From: Streptomyces sp. TSRI0107
Lineage (GTDB): Bacteria; Actinomycetota; Actinomycetes; Streptomycetales; Streptomycetaceae
Direction: 5' to 3'
Assembly (NCBI RefSeq): GCF_001905845.1
Contig: NZ_LIVZ01000003.1
Location: 620,001-684,000, forward strand
DNA length: 64,000 nt
Position numbers and translations under genes: made by a program. The notes beneath the pieces are model-generated. The model was not told the DNA's origin, did no database searches, and worked only from the letters and a program-made list of their open reading frames with translations. Positions 7,916 through 17,239 of the stretch are shown here, piece by piece (the stretch's first letter is position 1; the number at the start of each line of letters is the position of its first letter).

Positions 7916-8893
7916 GTGTCCGTCGTTCTTTCCACCGAGGCGCTGTCCGCCGCCGAACGGGCGGAACGCTGGCAGGAGGCGGTGTCGCGTACGTTCGTAC
8001 CGCTCGACGTCCGTCTCCTGGAGCCGGAGCCGGCCCCGGGGCGGATCGTGAGTCACCGGCTCGGCGCGCTGCAGGTGAGTCGTGTCCAGGCGGGGCCGCA
8101 AGTGGTGACGCGCAGCAGGCGGTTGATCGCCCGCGACGACCGGCGTTACCTCTTCCTCACCCTCCAGCAGCACGGCACCGCCGTGAAGGAGCAGGACGGC
8201 CGGGAAGTCCTGGTCGCGCCGGGCGAGTTCTCCCTCTCGGACTCGGCGCGGCTGTTCCGGAAGAAGATCGAGGGCGAGTTCGCGTTCGTCTCCTTCCACT
8301 TCCCCCGTGAGGAGTTGCGGGTGCGTGAGGAGGATCTGCGGGCGCTGACGGCGACGGCCTTCTCCGGTCAGGAGGGCAGTGGCGCGCTGGTGACGGCCTA
8401 TCTGGCCCGTATGGCGGACGAGGTGTCCGGTCTGGGCGAGGCCGTGGGCCGCGAGTTCGCCGCGACCGCGCTGGACCTGCTGGCCCTGCTGATCGACGAA
8501 CGGCGCGGACGGTTCACCCCGCAGGCGCCGGAGACCGCCGGGGCCATGCTCGCGAAGGTGAAGGACCACATCCTGCGCAATCTCTCCGACCCGGGCCTGT
8601 CACCGTCCGGGATCGCCGCGGCGCACTTCCTGTCGGTTCGTTATGTGCACAAGCTGTTCGAGCTGGAAGAGGTCAGCGTCAGCGAGTGGATCCGGGCCCA
8701 GCGCCTGGAACGGTGCCGCCGGGATCTGCTGCGGCCCGCGACCGCGCGCCTCGGGGTGGCGGCGGTCGCCCGGCGCTGGGGTTTCGTCAGCGCCAGTCAC
8801 TTCAGCCGGGTCTTCCGCGCGGCCTACGGCGTGACGCCCCGCGACTGGCAGGTGCACGGTCCGTCGGAGCACCGTGTCCCCGAGCCGGTGTGA
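7916..8893 (+). CDS. AraC-family transcriptional regulator
   Basis: 325 residues. The N-terminal part (about 40-200) is a cupin-like AraC-binding-like domain (PF14525 type, with the FLTLQQHGTAV and FHFPREEL strands). The C-terminal ~100 residues hold two helix-turn-helix motifs, ending with the family signature WGFVSASHFSRVFRAAYGVTPRDW. GTG 7916 is preceded by GGGGAGGAA; an ATG five bases earlier is out of frame. It begins 177 bp after the UDG-ART gene and ends 9 bp from the convergent STAND regulator. Target genes and effector are not evident. Related streptomycete proteins control catabolic or stress genes. Confidence 0.9.
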   Translation: MSVVLSTEALSAAERAERWQEAVSRTFVPLDVRLLEPEPAPGRIVSHRLGALQVSRVQAGPQVVTRSRRLIARDDRRYLFLTLQQHGTAVKEQDGREVLVAPGEFSLSDSARLFRKKIEGEFAFVSFHFPREELRVREEDLRALTATAFSGQEGSGALVTAYLARMADEVSGLGEAVGREFAATALDLLALLIDERRGRFTPQAPETAGAMLAKVKDHILRNLSDPGLSPSGIAAAHFLSVRYVHKLFELEEVSVSEWIRAQRLERCRRDLLRPATARLGVAAVARRWGFVSASHFSRVFRAAYGVTPRDWQVHGPSEHRVPEPV

Positions 8894-8902
8894 GCCGGCT
8901 CG

Positions 8903-11257
8903 TCACCCGAAGCGCGCGGGCGGGGACGGACGGCCCGCGACCAGGGAGTCGAGGGAAGTACGGGCCTCTTCGAGCAGTTCCGAGGGGAGGCGTTCGCCCA
9001 TCGCGAGGGCGGCGCGGAACTCGGCCTCGGCCTCGGTGTGCTCGCCGAGGTGGGTGAGCGCGTGGCCGAGATGGAGGCGGAGCATGCCCTCACGGTCGTG
9101 CCAGCCGTGGGCGTCGAGCTGGCCGCGCAGCGGACGCAGCGCCTCGGCCGCCTCCCGCCAGCGGCCCTCGTTGAGGTGGACGAACGACACGTTGAACGTG
9201 GCGTACATCAGCGTGTACTCGCGGATGCTGGGCGGCACGCGGTCGTGGTTGTGCGGGGCCGCGAGGGTGCTCATGACCTCCTCGTAGGCAGCCAGGGCCT
9301 CCTTGGGGCGGCCGGCCTTCTCCGCCACCCGCACGGTGAAGGCGGACGCCGCGAGATATCCGTTGATCTCGTCGGCTTCGACGAACAGGTCCATGGCCCG
9401 GCGGTAGTTGTCCGTGGCGGTCGACAGGTCGCCGGTCATGGCGTGCAGCCCGCCGAGGTGGTGGTGCGCCCAGCCCTGCTGGACGAGGTCCCCGCATCCC
9501 CGGGCGAGTTCGAGCGCGTGTGCGGCCTCCGCGATGGCCTTGTCGGACCGGCGTTCGGCGAGCCAGTAGGCCCCCGAGAGGCTGTTGCGGTGGCCGGCCT
9601 CCAGTGCGGGGTCGCCCAGCGCGGCGCCCGCTTCGGCCGCGCGCCGGTAGACCTCCACCCAGTGGCCCCAGGACACCCAGTGGTCCGAGAACCAGAACGT
9701 GGCGTCGGCGACCTCGGCGACCCTGGCGTGCTCGCCGGCCTCGGCGGCCTCGCGGAAGGCGGCCAGCCAGTGGTCGCTCTCCGTCTTGAGCCACCGCATG
9801 GCCTGCTCGCGGTCGTCGAGGACGACGAGGCGGTCGGGGTCCGCCGGGGGCGCCCCGTAGTCCGGTTCGTACCAGCGGCCGGCGAGCACGGTCGTGTCCA
9901 GCAGCCAGGTGCGCAGCCGGGTCCGCGCGGCCTGCGACTCCTGCTCGGTGTCCTCGGCGCGGTGGCGGGCCCGGGCGTACAGCCGCAGCAGGTCGTGGAA
10001 GCGGTAGCGGTCGCCGCGGGCGGCCATCAGCAGTCCCGCTTCCAGCAGTTCCTCCAGCAGGTCCTCCGCGGCGAGCAGCGACGTGTCGGCGAGCACGGCG
10101 GCCGGCGGGATGCCGAAGTCGCCTCCCGGCACCAGCGACAGCAGCCGGAACATGCGGGCCGCGCCCGGCGCGAGACGCGAGTAGGAGAGCGCGAAGGCGG
10201 AGTTCACGCGCAGGTCCCCGGCGCTGAGCGCGTCCAGTCTGCGTTCCTCGTCGGCGAGCCGGTCGGCGAGCCGCTGCAGGCTCCAGTTGGTGCGCGTCGC
10301 GGCCCAGTTGGCGGCCACCCGCAACGCGAGCGGCAGATGCCCGCACCGTTCGGTCACGGCGCGCGCGGCGGCCGGTTCCGCGTCCACGCGGCCGGCACCG
10401 ACGACGGCCCGCAGCAGGGAGGCGGACTCCTGCGGGGTCAGCGCGTCGAGCTCCAGGCGCCGCACGCCCTCCAGTCCGGCGAGGGTCCGACGGCTGGTGA
10501 GGAGCATGAGCAGGTGCCCCTCGTGCGGCAGCAGGGGCCTGACCTGGGCCTCGCTGCCGACGTTGTCGAGCACGACGACGGCACGGAGGGTGGCCGTGAG
10601 CGCCCGGTACCGGGCGAGGCGCTCCTCGGCGGTCGCCCGGCCCAGTTCGGCGTCGCCCACGCCCCACCCGCTCAGCAGCCGCAGCACGGCCTGCTCCGCC
10701 GACAGCGGCTGTTCGTCCAGGCCCCGCATGTCCAGCAGGAACGTTCCGTCCGGGAAGGACGGCGCGGACTCCTCGGCGAGCCGCACCGCCAGGGTGGACT
10801 TGCCGCTGCCGGGCGGACCGGACAGCACCGCCGCCGGCACCGGGGAACGCGTGCCCTGCCGGTCCGGCATGGCGTCCTCGGTGGCCTGCTGGACGAGGGC
10901 GCGGAGCGTGGCCAGTTCCGCGTGCCGGCCCACGAAGTCCAGGACGCCTCGGGGCAGGGTGTAGGGGGACGCGTACACGGAGGCGGCGGGCTTCGCCGCG
11001 GGGCGGCCCGCCCGGACGGCGGCCAGCAGTTCGGCGTGCCCCTCGGCGTCCAGCTGGAGGCCCTGGGCGAGCGCGGTGACCGTGCCCCGGTGCGGACGCA
11101 GGCTGCGGCCCCGTTCCATGTCGCCTATCGCGCGCCCCGACACCCCGGACGCCTCGGCGAGCTCCTCGATGGTCCAGCCGCGGCTCTGCCGCAACTCCCG
11201 CACCAGGCGACCGAACGGTGTCCGGACACCGCTGTCGCCGTTTTCCCCCTTGGACAC
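8903..11257 (-). CDS. XRE-HTH / NB-ARC / TPR STAND regulator
   Basis: 784 residues. Order: Cro/CI-type helix-turn-helix (about 12-70), NB-ARC ATPase with Walker A GPPGSGKST (147-155), Walker B VVVLD (227-231), sensor LLTSRR (252-257) and a GHLPLAL motif near 310, a winged-helix region, then TPR-like helices from about 430 to the end. This is the STAND architecture of AfsR-like actinobacterial regulators that lack the SARP domain. They are thought to switch on transcription after nucleotide-dependent oligomerisation. The predicted -10 TAGACT lies six to seven bases before GTG 11257 with no Shine-Dalgarno, so a leaderless message is likely. Convergent with the AraC gene. Target genes unknown. 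Confidence 0.9.
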   Translation of the reverse strand: MSKGENGDSGVRTPFGRLVRELRQSRGWTIEELAEASGVSGRAIGDMERGRSLRPHRGTVTALAQGLQLDAEGHAELLAAVRAGRPAAKPAASVYASPYTLPRGVLDFVGRHAELATLRALVQQATEDAMPDRQGTRSPVPAAVLSGPPGSGKSTLAVRLAEESAPSFPDGTFLLDMRGLDEQPLSAEQAVLRLLSGWGVGDAELGRATAEERLARYRALTATLRAVVVLDNVGSEAQVRPLLPHEGHLLMLLTSRRTLAGLEGVRRLELDALTPQESASLLRAVVGAGRVDAEPAAARAVTERCGHLPLALRVAANWAATRTNWSLQRLADRLADEERRLDALSAGDLRVNSAFALSYSRLAPGAARMFRLLSLVPGGDFGIPPAAVLADTSLLAAEDLLEELLEAGLLMAARGDRYRFHDLLRLYARARHRAEDTEQESQAARTRLRTWLLDTTVLAGRWYEPDYGAPPADPDRLVVLDDREQAMRWLKTESDHWLAAFREAAEAGEHARVAEVADATFWFSDHWVSWGHWVEVYRRAAEAGAALGDPALEAGHRNSLSGAYWLAERRSDKAIAEAAHALELARGCGDLVQQGWAHHHLGGLHAMTGDLSTATDNYRRAMDLFVEADEINGYLAASAFTVRVAEKAGRPKEALAAYEEVMSTLAAPHNHDRVPPSIREYTLMYATFNVSFVHLNEGRWREAAEALRPLRGQLDAHGWHDREGMLRLHLGHALTHLGEHTEAEAEFRAALAMGERLPSELLEEARTSLDSLVAGRPSPPARFG

Positions 11258-11328
11258 GACGCCCAGTCTATGCGTGCCGGAGGGGGCGTCCGTCCGCCGC
11301 TGCGCCGGTCAGCGGTGGTTCGCCCGTC

Positions 11329-11904
11329 TCAGGCCCGCACGAGAGGCGTGTCGACCAGGTGTTCCGCGAGGAACCAGGCCTGGAGTTCGCCGGTCCGGAT
11401 CACCTGCGAGACCAGCAGGTCGTTGGTGCCGTCGTCGCCCAGCTCGGCGACGCGGGCCGCCGCCTCGTGGGTCTCGGTCAGGATGGTCTCGTGTGCCGCC
11501 AGCAGCCGGGACAGCATAGCGGGCACCTCCTCCACGCCGTCCGGCGGGCGCGGGACCGAGGTGATCTCGGCGACGTGCCGTGGGTCCCCCACCGCCACAC
11601 CGCCCAGCGTCTGGACCCGTTCGGCGAGGGCGTCGACGAGCCCGAGCTGTTCCCCCGCGTGCTTGTCCAGCACCAGGTGCAGCTGGTAAAAGGTCGCCCC
11701 GCGCATCAGCCAGTGGTGCTTCTTGTAGAGGCCATAGAGGATCTGGGTGTCCGCCAGCACCTGGTTGAGGCGCTGGCAGGAGTACATCCGGGTCTCGTAG
11801 GACAGGCCGAGCGGGAACTGCTTGACGGTCCCGAACTCCTGGATGATCTCGCCCTTCTGACGCAGCCTCGGCTGGCTGCTCAGGTGCGGGGAGCTGATGG
11901 TCAT
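11329..11904 (-). CDS. dps: Dps-family ferritin-like protein
   Basis: 191 residues. All inter-subunit ferroxidase ligands of Dps are present with correct spacing: His64 (KHHW), His76 (QLH), Asp80, Asp91 and Glu95. Dps dodecamers oxidise and store iron with peroxide and may coat DNA, protecting the chromosome in stress or stationary phase. AGGAGA stands before ATG 11904; the upstream in-frame extension to 11976 is not conserved in character. It lies 87 bp downstream of a same-strand hydrolase gene, so read-through is possible. Which of the several streptomycete Dps paralogues this is cannot be decided here. Confidence 0.9.
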   Translation of the reverse strand: MTISSPHLSSQPRLRQKGEIIQEFGTVKQFPLGLSYETRMYSCQRLNQVLADTQILYGLYKKHHWLMRGATFYQLHLVLDKHAGEQLGLVDALAERVQTLGGVAVGDPRHVAEITSVPRPPDGVEEVPAMLSRLLAAHETILTETHEAAARVAELGDDGTNDLLVSQVIRTGELQAWFLAEHLVDTPLVRA

Positions 11905-11991
11905 GTTCCGTTCTCCTGTCGGTCGTGTGCTCTCACGCGACACGGGGCGCGCGGCCGGAGGCGTCCGCCCGCGCACCCGTGCGGCGCTGCC

Positions 11992-12711
11992 TCAGGCGGT
12001 CGCCCGTACCGCGTCGCGGATCAGCTCGGCGACCTCCTTCGGCCGCGAGACGGCGACCGCGTGCGAGGCGCCCTCGACCTCGACGACCGTCGCCCCGGCG
12101 CGCTCGGCTCCGAACCGCTGGACCTCGGGGTCGATGGCCCGGTCCGCCCCGGCCACCAGGGCCCAGGAGGGCTTGGTCCGCCACGCGGCCGCCGTGGCCG
12201 TCTCCTCGAACGCGGCGGCGGCCAGCGGCCGCTGGGCCACGGCCAGGACCTCGGTGACGTCGGTGGGCACGTCGTCGGCGAAGATCGACGGGAAGGCGTC
12301 GGCGGCGATGGTGACCTCGACCGCGGACCCGCCGCCCGCGACGGGGTACGTCCACTGCTTGAGGTTGCTCACCAGCGGGGAGGCCGGGAAGCGGCCCTGC
12401 AGCTCGCCGAGGCTCTCACCCTCCTCCAGGACATAGGCGGCCACGTACACCAGTCCGACGACGTTCTCGGTGGTGCCGGCCACCGTGATGAGCGCCCCGC
12501 CGTAGGAGTGCCCGACCAGGATGACGGGGCCGTCGATCTGCGCGGCCACGGAGGCGACGTACGCGGCGTCGGCGGCGAGACCGCGCAGCGGGTTGGGCGG
12601 CGCCACCACGGGAACGCCGTGGGCTCGGAGTTCCGCGATGACCCCGGACCAGCTGGTCGCGTCGGCGAACGCGCCGTGGACGAGGAGGACGGTGGGCGTG
12701 GAAGTGCTCAT
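11992..12711 (-). CDS. Alpha/beta hydrolase (small, cytoplasmic)
   Basis: 239 residues with LLVHGAFADATSW at the N terminus (oxyanion HG), nucleophile Ser in GHSYGG near residue 90, and a C-terminal His in the GASHAVAVSRP segment. No signal peptide. Family members include esterases, haloperoxidase-like and signal-molecule hydrolases, so the substrate is open. ATG 12711 (MSTSTP) is chosen because the family core begins directly after it. It follows the HSL-type esterase gene by 20 bp on the same strand and is probably cotranscribed with it. Confidence 0.88.
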   Translation of the reverse strand: MSTSTPTVLLVHGAFADATSWSGVIAELRAHGVPVVAPPNPLRGLAADAAYVASVAAQIDGPVILVGHSYGGALITVAGTTENVVGLVYVAAYVLEEGESLGELQGRFPASPLVSNLKQWTYPVAGGGSAVEVTIAADAFPSIFADDVPTDVTEVLAVAQRPLAAAAFEETATAAAWRTKPSWALVAGADRAIDPEVQRFGAERAGATVVEVEGASHAVAVSRPKEVAELIRDAVRATA

Positions 12712-12731
12712 GGGGATGTCTCCGGTCGTGG

Positions 12732-13724
12732 TCAGGCGGTGTGCAGGGCGGACCGCAGGGTGGCGGCGGCCAGGGTGATCGCGGCCTCGGCGGCCGGGGT
12801 CCCCCGCAGGGCGTTGAGCATCACGAAGTCGTGGATGACGCCCTGGAAGCGGACCGCGGTGACCGGTACGCCCGCCTCGCGGAGCTTGTTGGCGTACGCC
12901 TCGCCCTCGTCGCGCAGCACGTCGGCCTCGGCGGTGACGACCAGCGCCGGGGGCAGGCCGGTGAGCTGCTCGGTGGAGGCGCGCAGCGGCGAGGCGGTGA
13001 GCTGCGCGCGCTCGGCCTCCTCGGTCGTGTACTGGTCCCAGAACCACTGCATGCCGTCGCGGCGCAGGAAGTAACCGGTGGCGAACTGGTGGTACGAGCC
13101 GGTGTCGAAGTTCGCGTCGGTGACCGGGTAGAACAGCACCTGCTGCACCAACGGGACGTCACCGCGCTGCTTGGCCATCAGGGTCAGGGCGGCGGTCATG
13201 TTGCCGCCGACCGAGTCACCGGCGACCGCGATCCGGCCGGCGTCCAGCCCCTTGCCGGCGCCCTCGGCCACGACCCACCGCGCGACGGCGTAGTTCTGCT
13301 CGATGGCGACCGGGTAGCGGGCCTCGGGCGACAGGTCGTACTCGGGGAAGACCACGGCGGCACCGGCGCCGACGGCCAGTTCCCGCACCAGGCGGTCGTG
13401 GGTGTGGGCGTTGCCGAACACCCAGCCCGCGCCGTGGATGTAGATGATCACAGGGAGGGTGCCCTCGGCACCGGCGGGCCTGACGACACGGGCGCGGACG
13501 CTGCCCGTCGGCCCGCCCGAGACGGTGATCCACTCCTCGTCGACGGCGGGCTTGTCGATCTCGCCGGACTGCACGTCGTCGACGGCCTTGCGCCCCTCCG
13601 CCGGGGGCAGGTCGAACAGGTAGGGCGGATTGGCGGTCGCCTCGGCGAAGGCGGCGGCCGCCGGCTCCAGTACCGGCCGGACCGGCTCTTGGACATCGGA
13701 CACGTGAATCTCCTGAACGTTCAT
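12732..13724 (-). CDS. HSL-family carboxylesterase/lipase
   Basis: 330 residues. Oxyanion motif HGAGWVFG (hormone-sensitive-lipase HGGG type, about residue 95), nucleophile GDSVGG (near 165), Asp in the EADVLRDEG segment and His in GVIHDF near 300. Cytoplasmic, no signal peptide. HSL enzymes hydrolyse short to medium acyl esters of many alcohols. It is the first gene of a likely two-gene operon with the hydrolase at 11992-12711 and is divergent from the amidohydrolase operon starting at 14035. Confidence 0.9.
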   Translation of the reverse strand: MNVQEIHVSDVQEPVRPVLEPAAAAFAEATANPPYLFDLPPAEGRKAVDDVQSGEIDKPAVDEEWITVSGGPTGSVRARVVRPAGAEGTLPVIIYIHGAGWVFGNAHTHDRLVRELAVGAGAAVVFPEYDLSPEARYPVAIEQNYAVARWVVAEGAGKGLDAGRIAVAGDSVGGNMTAALTLMAKQRGDVPLVQQVLFYPVTDANFDTGSYHQFATGYFLRRDGMQWFWDQYTTEEAERAQLTASPLRASTEQLTGLPPALVVTAEADVLRDEGEAYANKLREAGVPVTAVRFQGVIHDFVMLNALRGTPAAEAAITLAAATLRSALHTA

Positions 13725-14034
13725 GGGACGCCGGCCCCTCCGGCGATGACGGCCGGGATCCCCCGACGGGCTTCCCGGAACCGTTCTTCGTCACGCTAAT
13801 GGCGCCGGGCGAACGGGAATTGCCCGGCAGCGCACCACTGCTGTCCTCTTCGCGCACGGCGGTTCCCGGACTTCTCCGCGTCTGCTGTTCCGGGCATTTC
13901 CGGCCGTGCGCTCTCAGGCAAATTCCGGTGCGCCGACGGGCACGGCAGGCACTTCGCGTCTGCCTATCGTCAGGGAGTGCCGTGGAATTCACCCGGCTCG
14001 CGCAACGGCGTCGTTTTCCCGGAGGGTTTCGAAG
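13725..14034. other. Divergent intergenic region
   Basis: 310 bp between the esterase (leftward) and the amidohydrolase (rightward). It should hold both promoters. GGAGGG at 14021-14026 is the ribosome-binding site of the rightward gene. I see no convincing gene, repeat or terminator in it. Confidence 0.6.
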
Positions 14035-15924
14035 ATGTCAGCAATGCCTGTCGGCGGGCTGGTTCCGCATGCCGCCGACGACGCCGCGGACCTCGTCGTC
14101 CGCAACGCGAAGATCCACACCGGGGACCCCGGCCGCCCCCAGGCGCAGGCGGTCGCCGTTCGCGACGGGCGCATCACGGCCGTCGGTGACGACCAGGACA
14201 TGGCCGCGCACGTCGGCGCCGGCACCAAGGTGGTCGACGCGCTCGGGCGGCGGGTGATCCCCGGTCTCAACGACGCCCATCTGCACGTCATCCGCGGCGG
14301 CCTCAACTACGTGCTGGAGTTGCGCTGGGACGGCGTGCGCAGTCTGCGCCAGGGCCTGGCCATGCTGCGCGAGCAGGTCGCCCGCACCCCGAAGGGCCAG
14401 TGGGTACGGGTGGTCGGGGGCTGGTCGGCCGAGCAGTTCGCCGAGCGGCGGCTGCCGACCGTGGCGGAACTGAACGCCGCCGCGCCCGACACCCCCGTGT
14501 TCGTCCTGCACCTGTACCAGTCGGCGGTCCTGAACCGGGCCGCGCTGAAGGCGGCCGGCTTCACCCGGGACACGCCCGACCCCAGAGGCGGCCAGATCGT
14601 ACGGGGCCGGGACGGGGAGCCGACCGGCATGCTGCTGGCCGCTCCCAGCGCGCTCGTGCTGTACTCGACCCTCGCCAAGGCTCCGGTGCTGGAGGACGCG
14701 GACAGAAAGACCTCGACGCGGCATTTCCTGCGCGAGCTGAACAGATTCGGGCTGACGTCGGCGATCGACGCGGCGGGCGGATTCCAGAATTTCCCCGAGA
14801 ACTACGCCACCGTCATCGAACTGGCCGAGGCCGGACAGCTGTCCCTGCGTATCGCCTATCACCTCTTCCCGCAGACTCCCGGGCAGGAGCTCGACGACCT
14901 CGCCCGCTGGATCGAATCGGCCCGCCCGGGTGATGGGGACGAATGGCTGAGACTGAACGGCGCCGGCGAGAATCTGACGTGGGCGGCCGCCGACTTCGAG
15001 AACTTCAGCCAGCCGCGGCCGGAACTCGCCGCCGACTACGAGGCGGAATTCGAGAAGGCGGTGCGCCTGCTCATGGAGAACGGCTGGGGTTTCCGGCTGC
15101 ACGCCACGTACGACGAGACCATCCGCCGTGATCTCGCGGTGTTCGAGAAGCTCGCCGCGGAGGGTCTGTTCCCGGCCGGGAACCGGTGGCTGTTCGACCA
15201 CGCGGAGACCGTCACCCCGGACAGTCTCGACCGTGTCGCGGCCCTCGGCGGAGCGATGTCCGTGCAGAACCGCCTGTCCTTCCAGGGCGAGGCGTTCGTA
15301 CGGCGCTACGGCCCGGGAGCGGCCGCGGACGCCCCGCCCGTCCGGGCCATGCTGGACCGCGGGCTGACGGTGGCCGCCGGTACGGACGCCACCCGCGTCT
15401 CGACCTACAACCCCTGGGTCGCCCTGCACTGGCTGGTGAGCGGCCGCACGGTCGGCGACCTGGCCCTGCGGCCGCCGGCCAACCGCGTCGACCGGCGTAC
15501 GGCGCTGGAGATGTTCACCCGCGCCGGCGCCGCGCTGACCGGCGAGGAGGACGTCAAGGGCGTGCTGCGGCCGGGGTGTTACGCGGACCTGGCGGTCCTC
15601 TCCGAGGACTACTTCGCGGTGGCCGAGCCGGACATCGCGCACATCGAGTCGCTGCTGACGGTGACCGGCGGCCGGATCGTCTACGCCGCCGCCGAGTACG
15701 AGGGGCTCGACGAGGAGCTGCCGCCCGTCAGCCCCGCCTGGAGTCCGGTGGCGCACTTCGGCGGCTACCAGGCGTCCCGCACGGCCGGGCTGCCCGGCGC
15801 CCGCCAGGCGGAGGCGCTCGGCGAGGCCGTCGCCGAGTCGGAGCGGCACCGCCAGTGGCGCGTCGCCCGCGGCCTGGCCCCGGAGAGCACGGCCACGCCC
15901 TTCGATCCCTGCTTCTCCCTCTGA
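14035..15924 (+). CDS. YtcJ-like metal-dependent amidohydrolase
   Basis: 629 residues of the amidohydrolase-3 (YtcJ/NfdA-like) group. The N-terminal beta-sandwich half is DLVVRNAKIHTGD... with VIPGLNDAHLHVIRGG (metal-binding HxH). Later motifs include FRLHATYD, WLFDHAETV and GTDATRVSTYNPW (metal Asp), and a C-terminal LRPGCYADLAVLSEDYF sandwich strand. Known members deformylate or hydrolyse cyclic or N-acyl amides; the substrate here is unknown. ATG 14035 has GGAGGG nine bases upstream. It is followed 84 bp later by an isochorismatase-like hydrolase and then two membrane genes, all rightward, suggesting one operon that degrades an amide or imide. Confidence 0.88.
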   Translation: MSAMPVGGLVPHAADDAADLVVRNAKIHTGDPGRPQAQAVAVRDGRITAVGDDQDMAAHVGAGTKVVDALGRRVIPGLNDAHLHVIRGGLNYVLELRWDGVRSLRQGLAMLREQVARTPKGQWVRVVGGWSAEQFAERRLPTVAELNAAAPDTPVFVLHLYQSAVLNRAALKAAGFTRDTPDPRGGQIVRGRDGEPTGMLLAAPSALVLYSTLAKAPVLEDADRKTSTRHFLRELNRFGLTSAIDAAGGFQNFPENYATVIELAEAGQLSLRIAYHLFPQTPGQELDDLARWIESARPGDGDEWLRLNGAGENLTWAAADFENFSQPRPELAADYEAEFEKAVRLLMENGWGFRLHATYDETIRRDLAVFEKLAAEGLFPAGNRWLFDHAETVTPDSLDRVAALGGAMSVQNRLSFQGEAFVRRYGPGAAADAPPVRAMLDRGLTVAAGTDATRVSTYNPWVALHWLVSGRTVGDLALRPPANRVDRRTALEMFTRAGAALTGEEDVKGVLRPGCYADLAVLSEDYFAVAEPDIAHIESLLTVTGGRIVYAAAEYEGLDEELPPVSPAWSPVAHFGGYQASRTAGLPGARQAEALGEAVAESERHRQWRVARGLAPESTATPFDPCFSL

Positions 15925-16008
15925 CCTCCCGGGAGGGGCCCGGCCCCCGAGCCGCCCCTTCCGGGACACCACCACTCATCAATTCCCTTGTTCAGAAAGG
16001 CTTGACTC

Positions 16009-16671
16009 ATGGTCGACATCACCGAGGTCACCGCTGCCCCCAGCCCCGACCTGCTCACCCCGGACAACTGCGCGGTGCTGTTCGTGGACCACCAGCCGCA
16101 GATGTTCTTCGGCACCGGCAGCGGCGACCGCACCGCAATCATCAACGCGACCGTCGGCCTGGCCAAGGCCGCGAAGGCCTTCGACGTGCCGGTGGTGCTC
16201 AGCACGGTGGCCGCCGAGTCGTTCTCGGGGCCGATCATGCCGCAGCTGTCGGACGTCTTCCCCGAGCAGAAGATCGTCGACCGCACCTCGATGAACGCCT
16301 GGGAGGACGTGAACTTCGTCGAGGCGGTCAAGGCCACCGGCCGCAAGAAGCTGGTCATCGCGGGCCTGTGGACCGAGGTCTGCGTCGTCCTGCCCACCCT
16401 CTCCGCGCTCTCCCAGGGCTACGACGTCTACGTCGTCACCGACGCGTCCGGCGGTGTCAGCCCGCAGGCTCACGAGCACGCGATCCAGCGCATGATCCAG
16501 GCCGGGGCCGTCCCCGTCACCTGGGTGCAGGTCCTGCTGGAGCTCCAGCGCGACTGGGCCCGCACCGAGACGTACGCCGCGACGACCGGCGTCGTCAAGG
16601 AGCACGGCGGCGCCTACGGCCTCGGCATCGTCTACGCGCAGGCCGTCATCGGCGCCCACGCCGCGGGCTGA
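16009..16671 (+). CDS. Isochorismatase-family cysteine hydrolase (YcaC-like)
   Basis: 220 residues with the Asp-Lys-Cys triad of the family: Asp in LFVDHQPQ (~residue 27), Lys in TGRKKLVIAG, and Cys in WTEVCVVLPTLSA. YcaC-like members form large rings and hydrolyse amides or hydroxamates; the physiological substrate is usually unknown. AGAAAGG precedes the ATG. The place after a YtcJ-like amidohydrolase suggests sequential hydrolysis steps on the same compound, an inference from position only. Confidence 0.88.
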   Translation: MVDITEVTAAPSPDLLTPDNCAVLFVDHQPQMFFGTGSGDRTAIINATVGLAKAAKAFDVPVVLSTVAAESFSGPIMPQLSDVFPEQKIVDRTSMNAWEDVNFVEAVKATGRKKLVIAGLWTEVCVVLPTLSALSQGYDVYVVTDASGGVSPQAHEHAIQRMIQAGAVPVTWVQVLLELQRDWARTETYAATTGVVKEHGGAYGLGIVYAQAVIGAHAAG

Positions 16672-16717
16672 TCCCCGAGCCGGCCCAAGGAACGTCAGGA
16701 ACAGGCGGGAACACACG

Positions 16718-17239
16718 ATGGACGCTGGACTGTTGGTCCTCCGGCTGGTGGTGGGGTTGCTCATCGCCGGGCACGGGGTGCAGAAGGTGAGCTTCCGGCT
16801 CGGGGGCGACGGATTGGCCGGTGGGACCGAGGAGTTCCGCCGTGACGGGTTCCGCGGCGGCCGGCTGACCGCGCTCGCCGCGGGAGCCGGCCAGATCGGC
16901 TCCGGCCTGTTCCTGGCGCTCGGCCTGCTCACCCCGCTGGCGGCGACGGCCGCCATGGGCGTGATGACGGTCGCGGGCACCGTGAAGCGGCCCAAGGGCC
17001 TGTGGGTGCAGAACGACGGCTACGAGTATCCGCTCGTCCTGGTCGTCGTTGCCGCCTCGCTGGCCCTCACCGGGGCCGGACGGTGGTCCGCGGACCACGG
17101 GCTGGGCATCACCTGGCCGGTGTGGACAGCCGTCGCCGCGATCGTCGTGGGCCCGGCGAGCGGGATCCTCACCCGTGCCGTGCTGCACCGGCCGGCCACG
17201 GCCGCCGAGGGGGTGCGCCGTGCGCGGACTGCTGACTGA
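16718..17239 (+). CDS. DoxX-family membrane protein
   Basis: 173 residues with four predicted membrane helices, starting LLVLRLVVGLLIAGHGVQK, the DoxX/TQO-small-subunit pattern. Mycobacterial DoxX takes part in a membrane oxidoreductase complex with SodA; other members have unassigned roles. It lies 46 bp after the isochorismatase gene and overlaps the start of the next membrane gene by 20 bp, indicating translational coupling. Confidence 0.85.
   Translation: MDAGLLVLRLVVGLLIAGHGVQKVSFRLGGDGLAGGTEEFRRDGFRGGRLTALAAGAGQIGSGLFLALGLLTPLAATAAMGVMTVAGTVKRPKGLWVQNDGYEYPLVLVVVAASLALTGAGRWSADHGLGITWPVWTAVAAIVVGPASGILTRAVLHRPATAAEGVRRARTAD

Noticed and set aside
7630..7935. Minus-strand frame over the end of the UDG-ART gene
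   Set aside because: Arg/Ser/Pro-rich shadow without a ribosome-binding site or similarity.
9038..11689. Long plus-strand frame opposite the STAND regulator
   Set aside because: No domain similarity and typical complementary-strand composition; the minus frame has clear HTH and Walker motifs.
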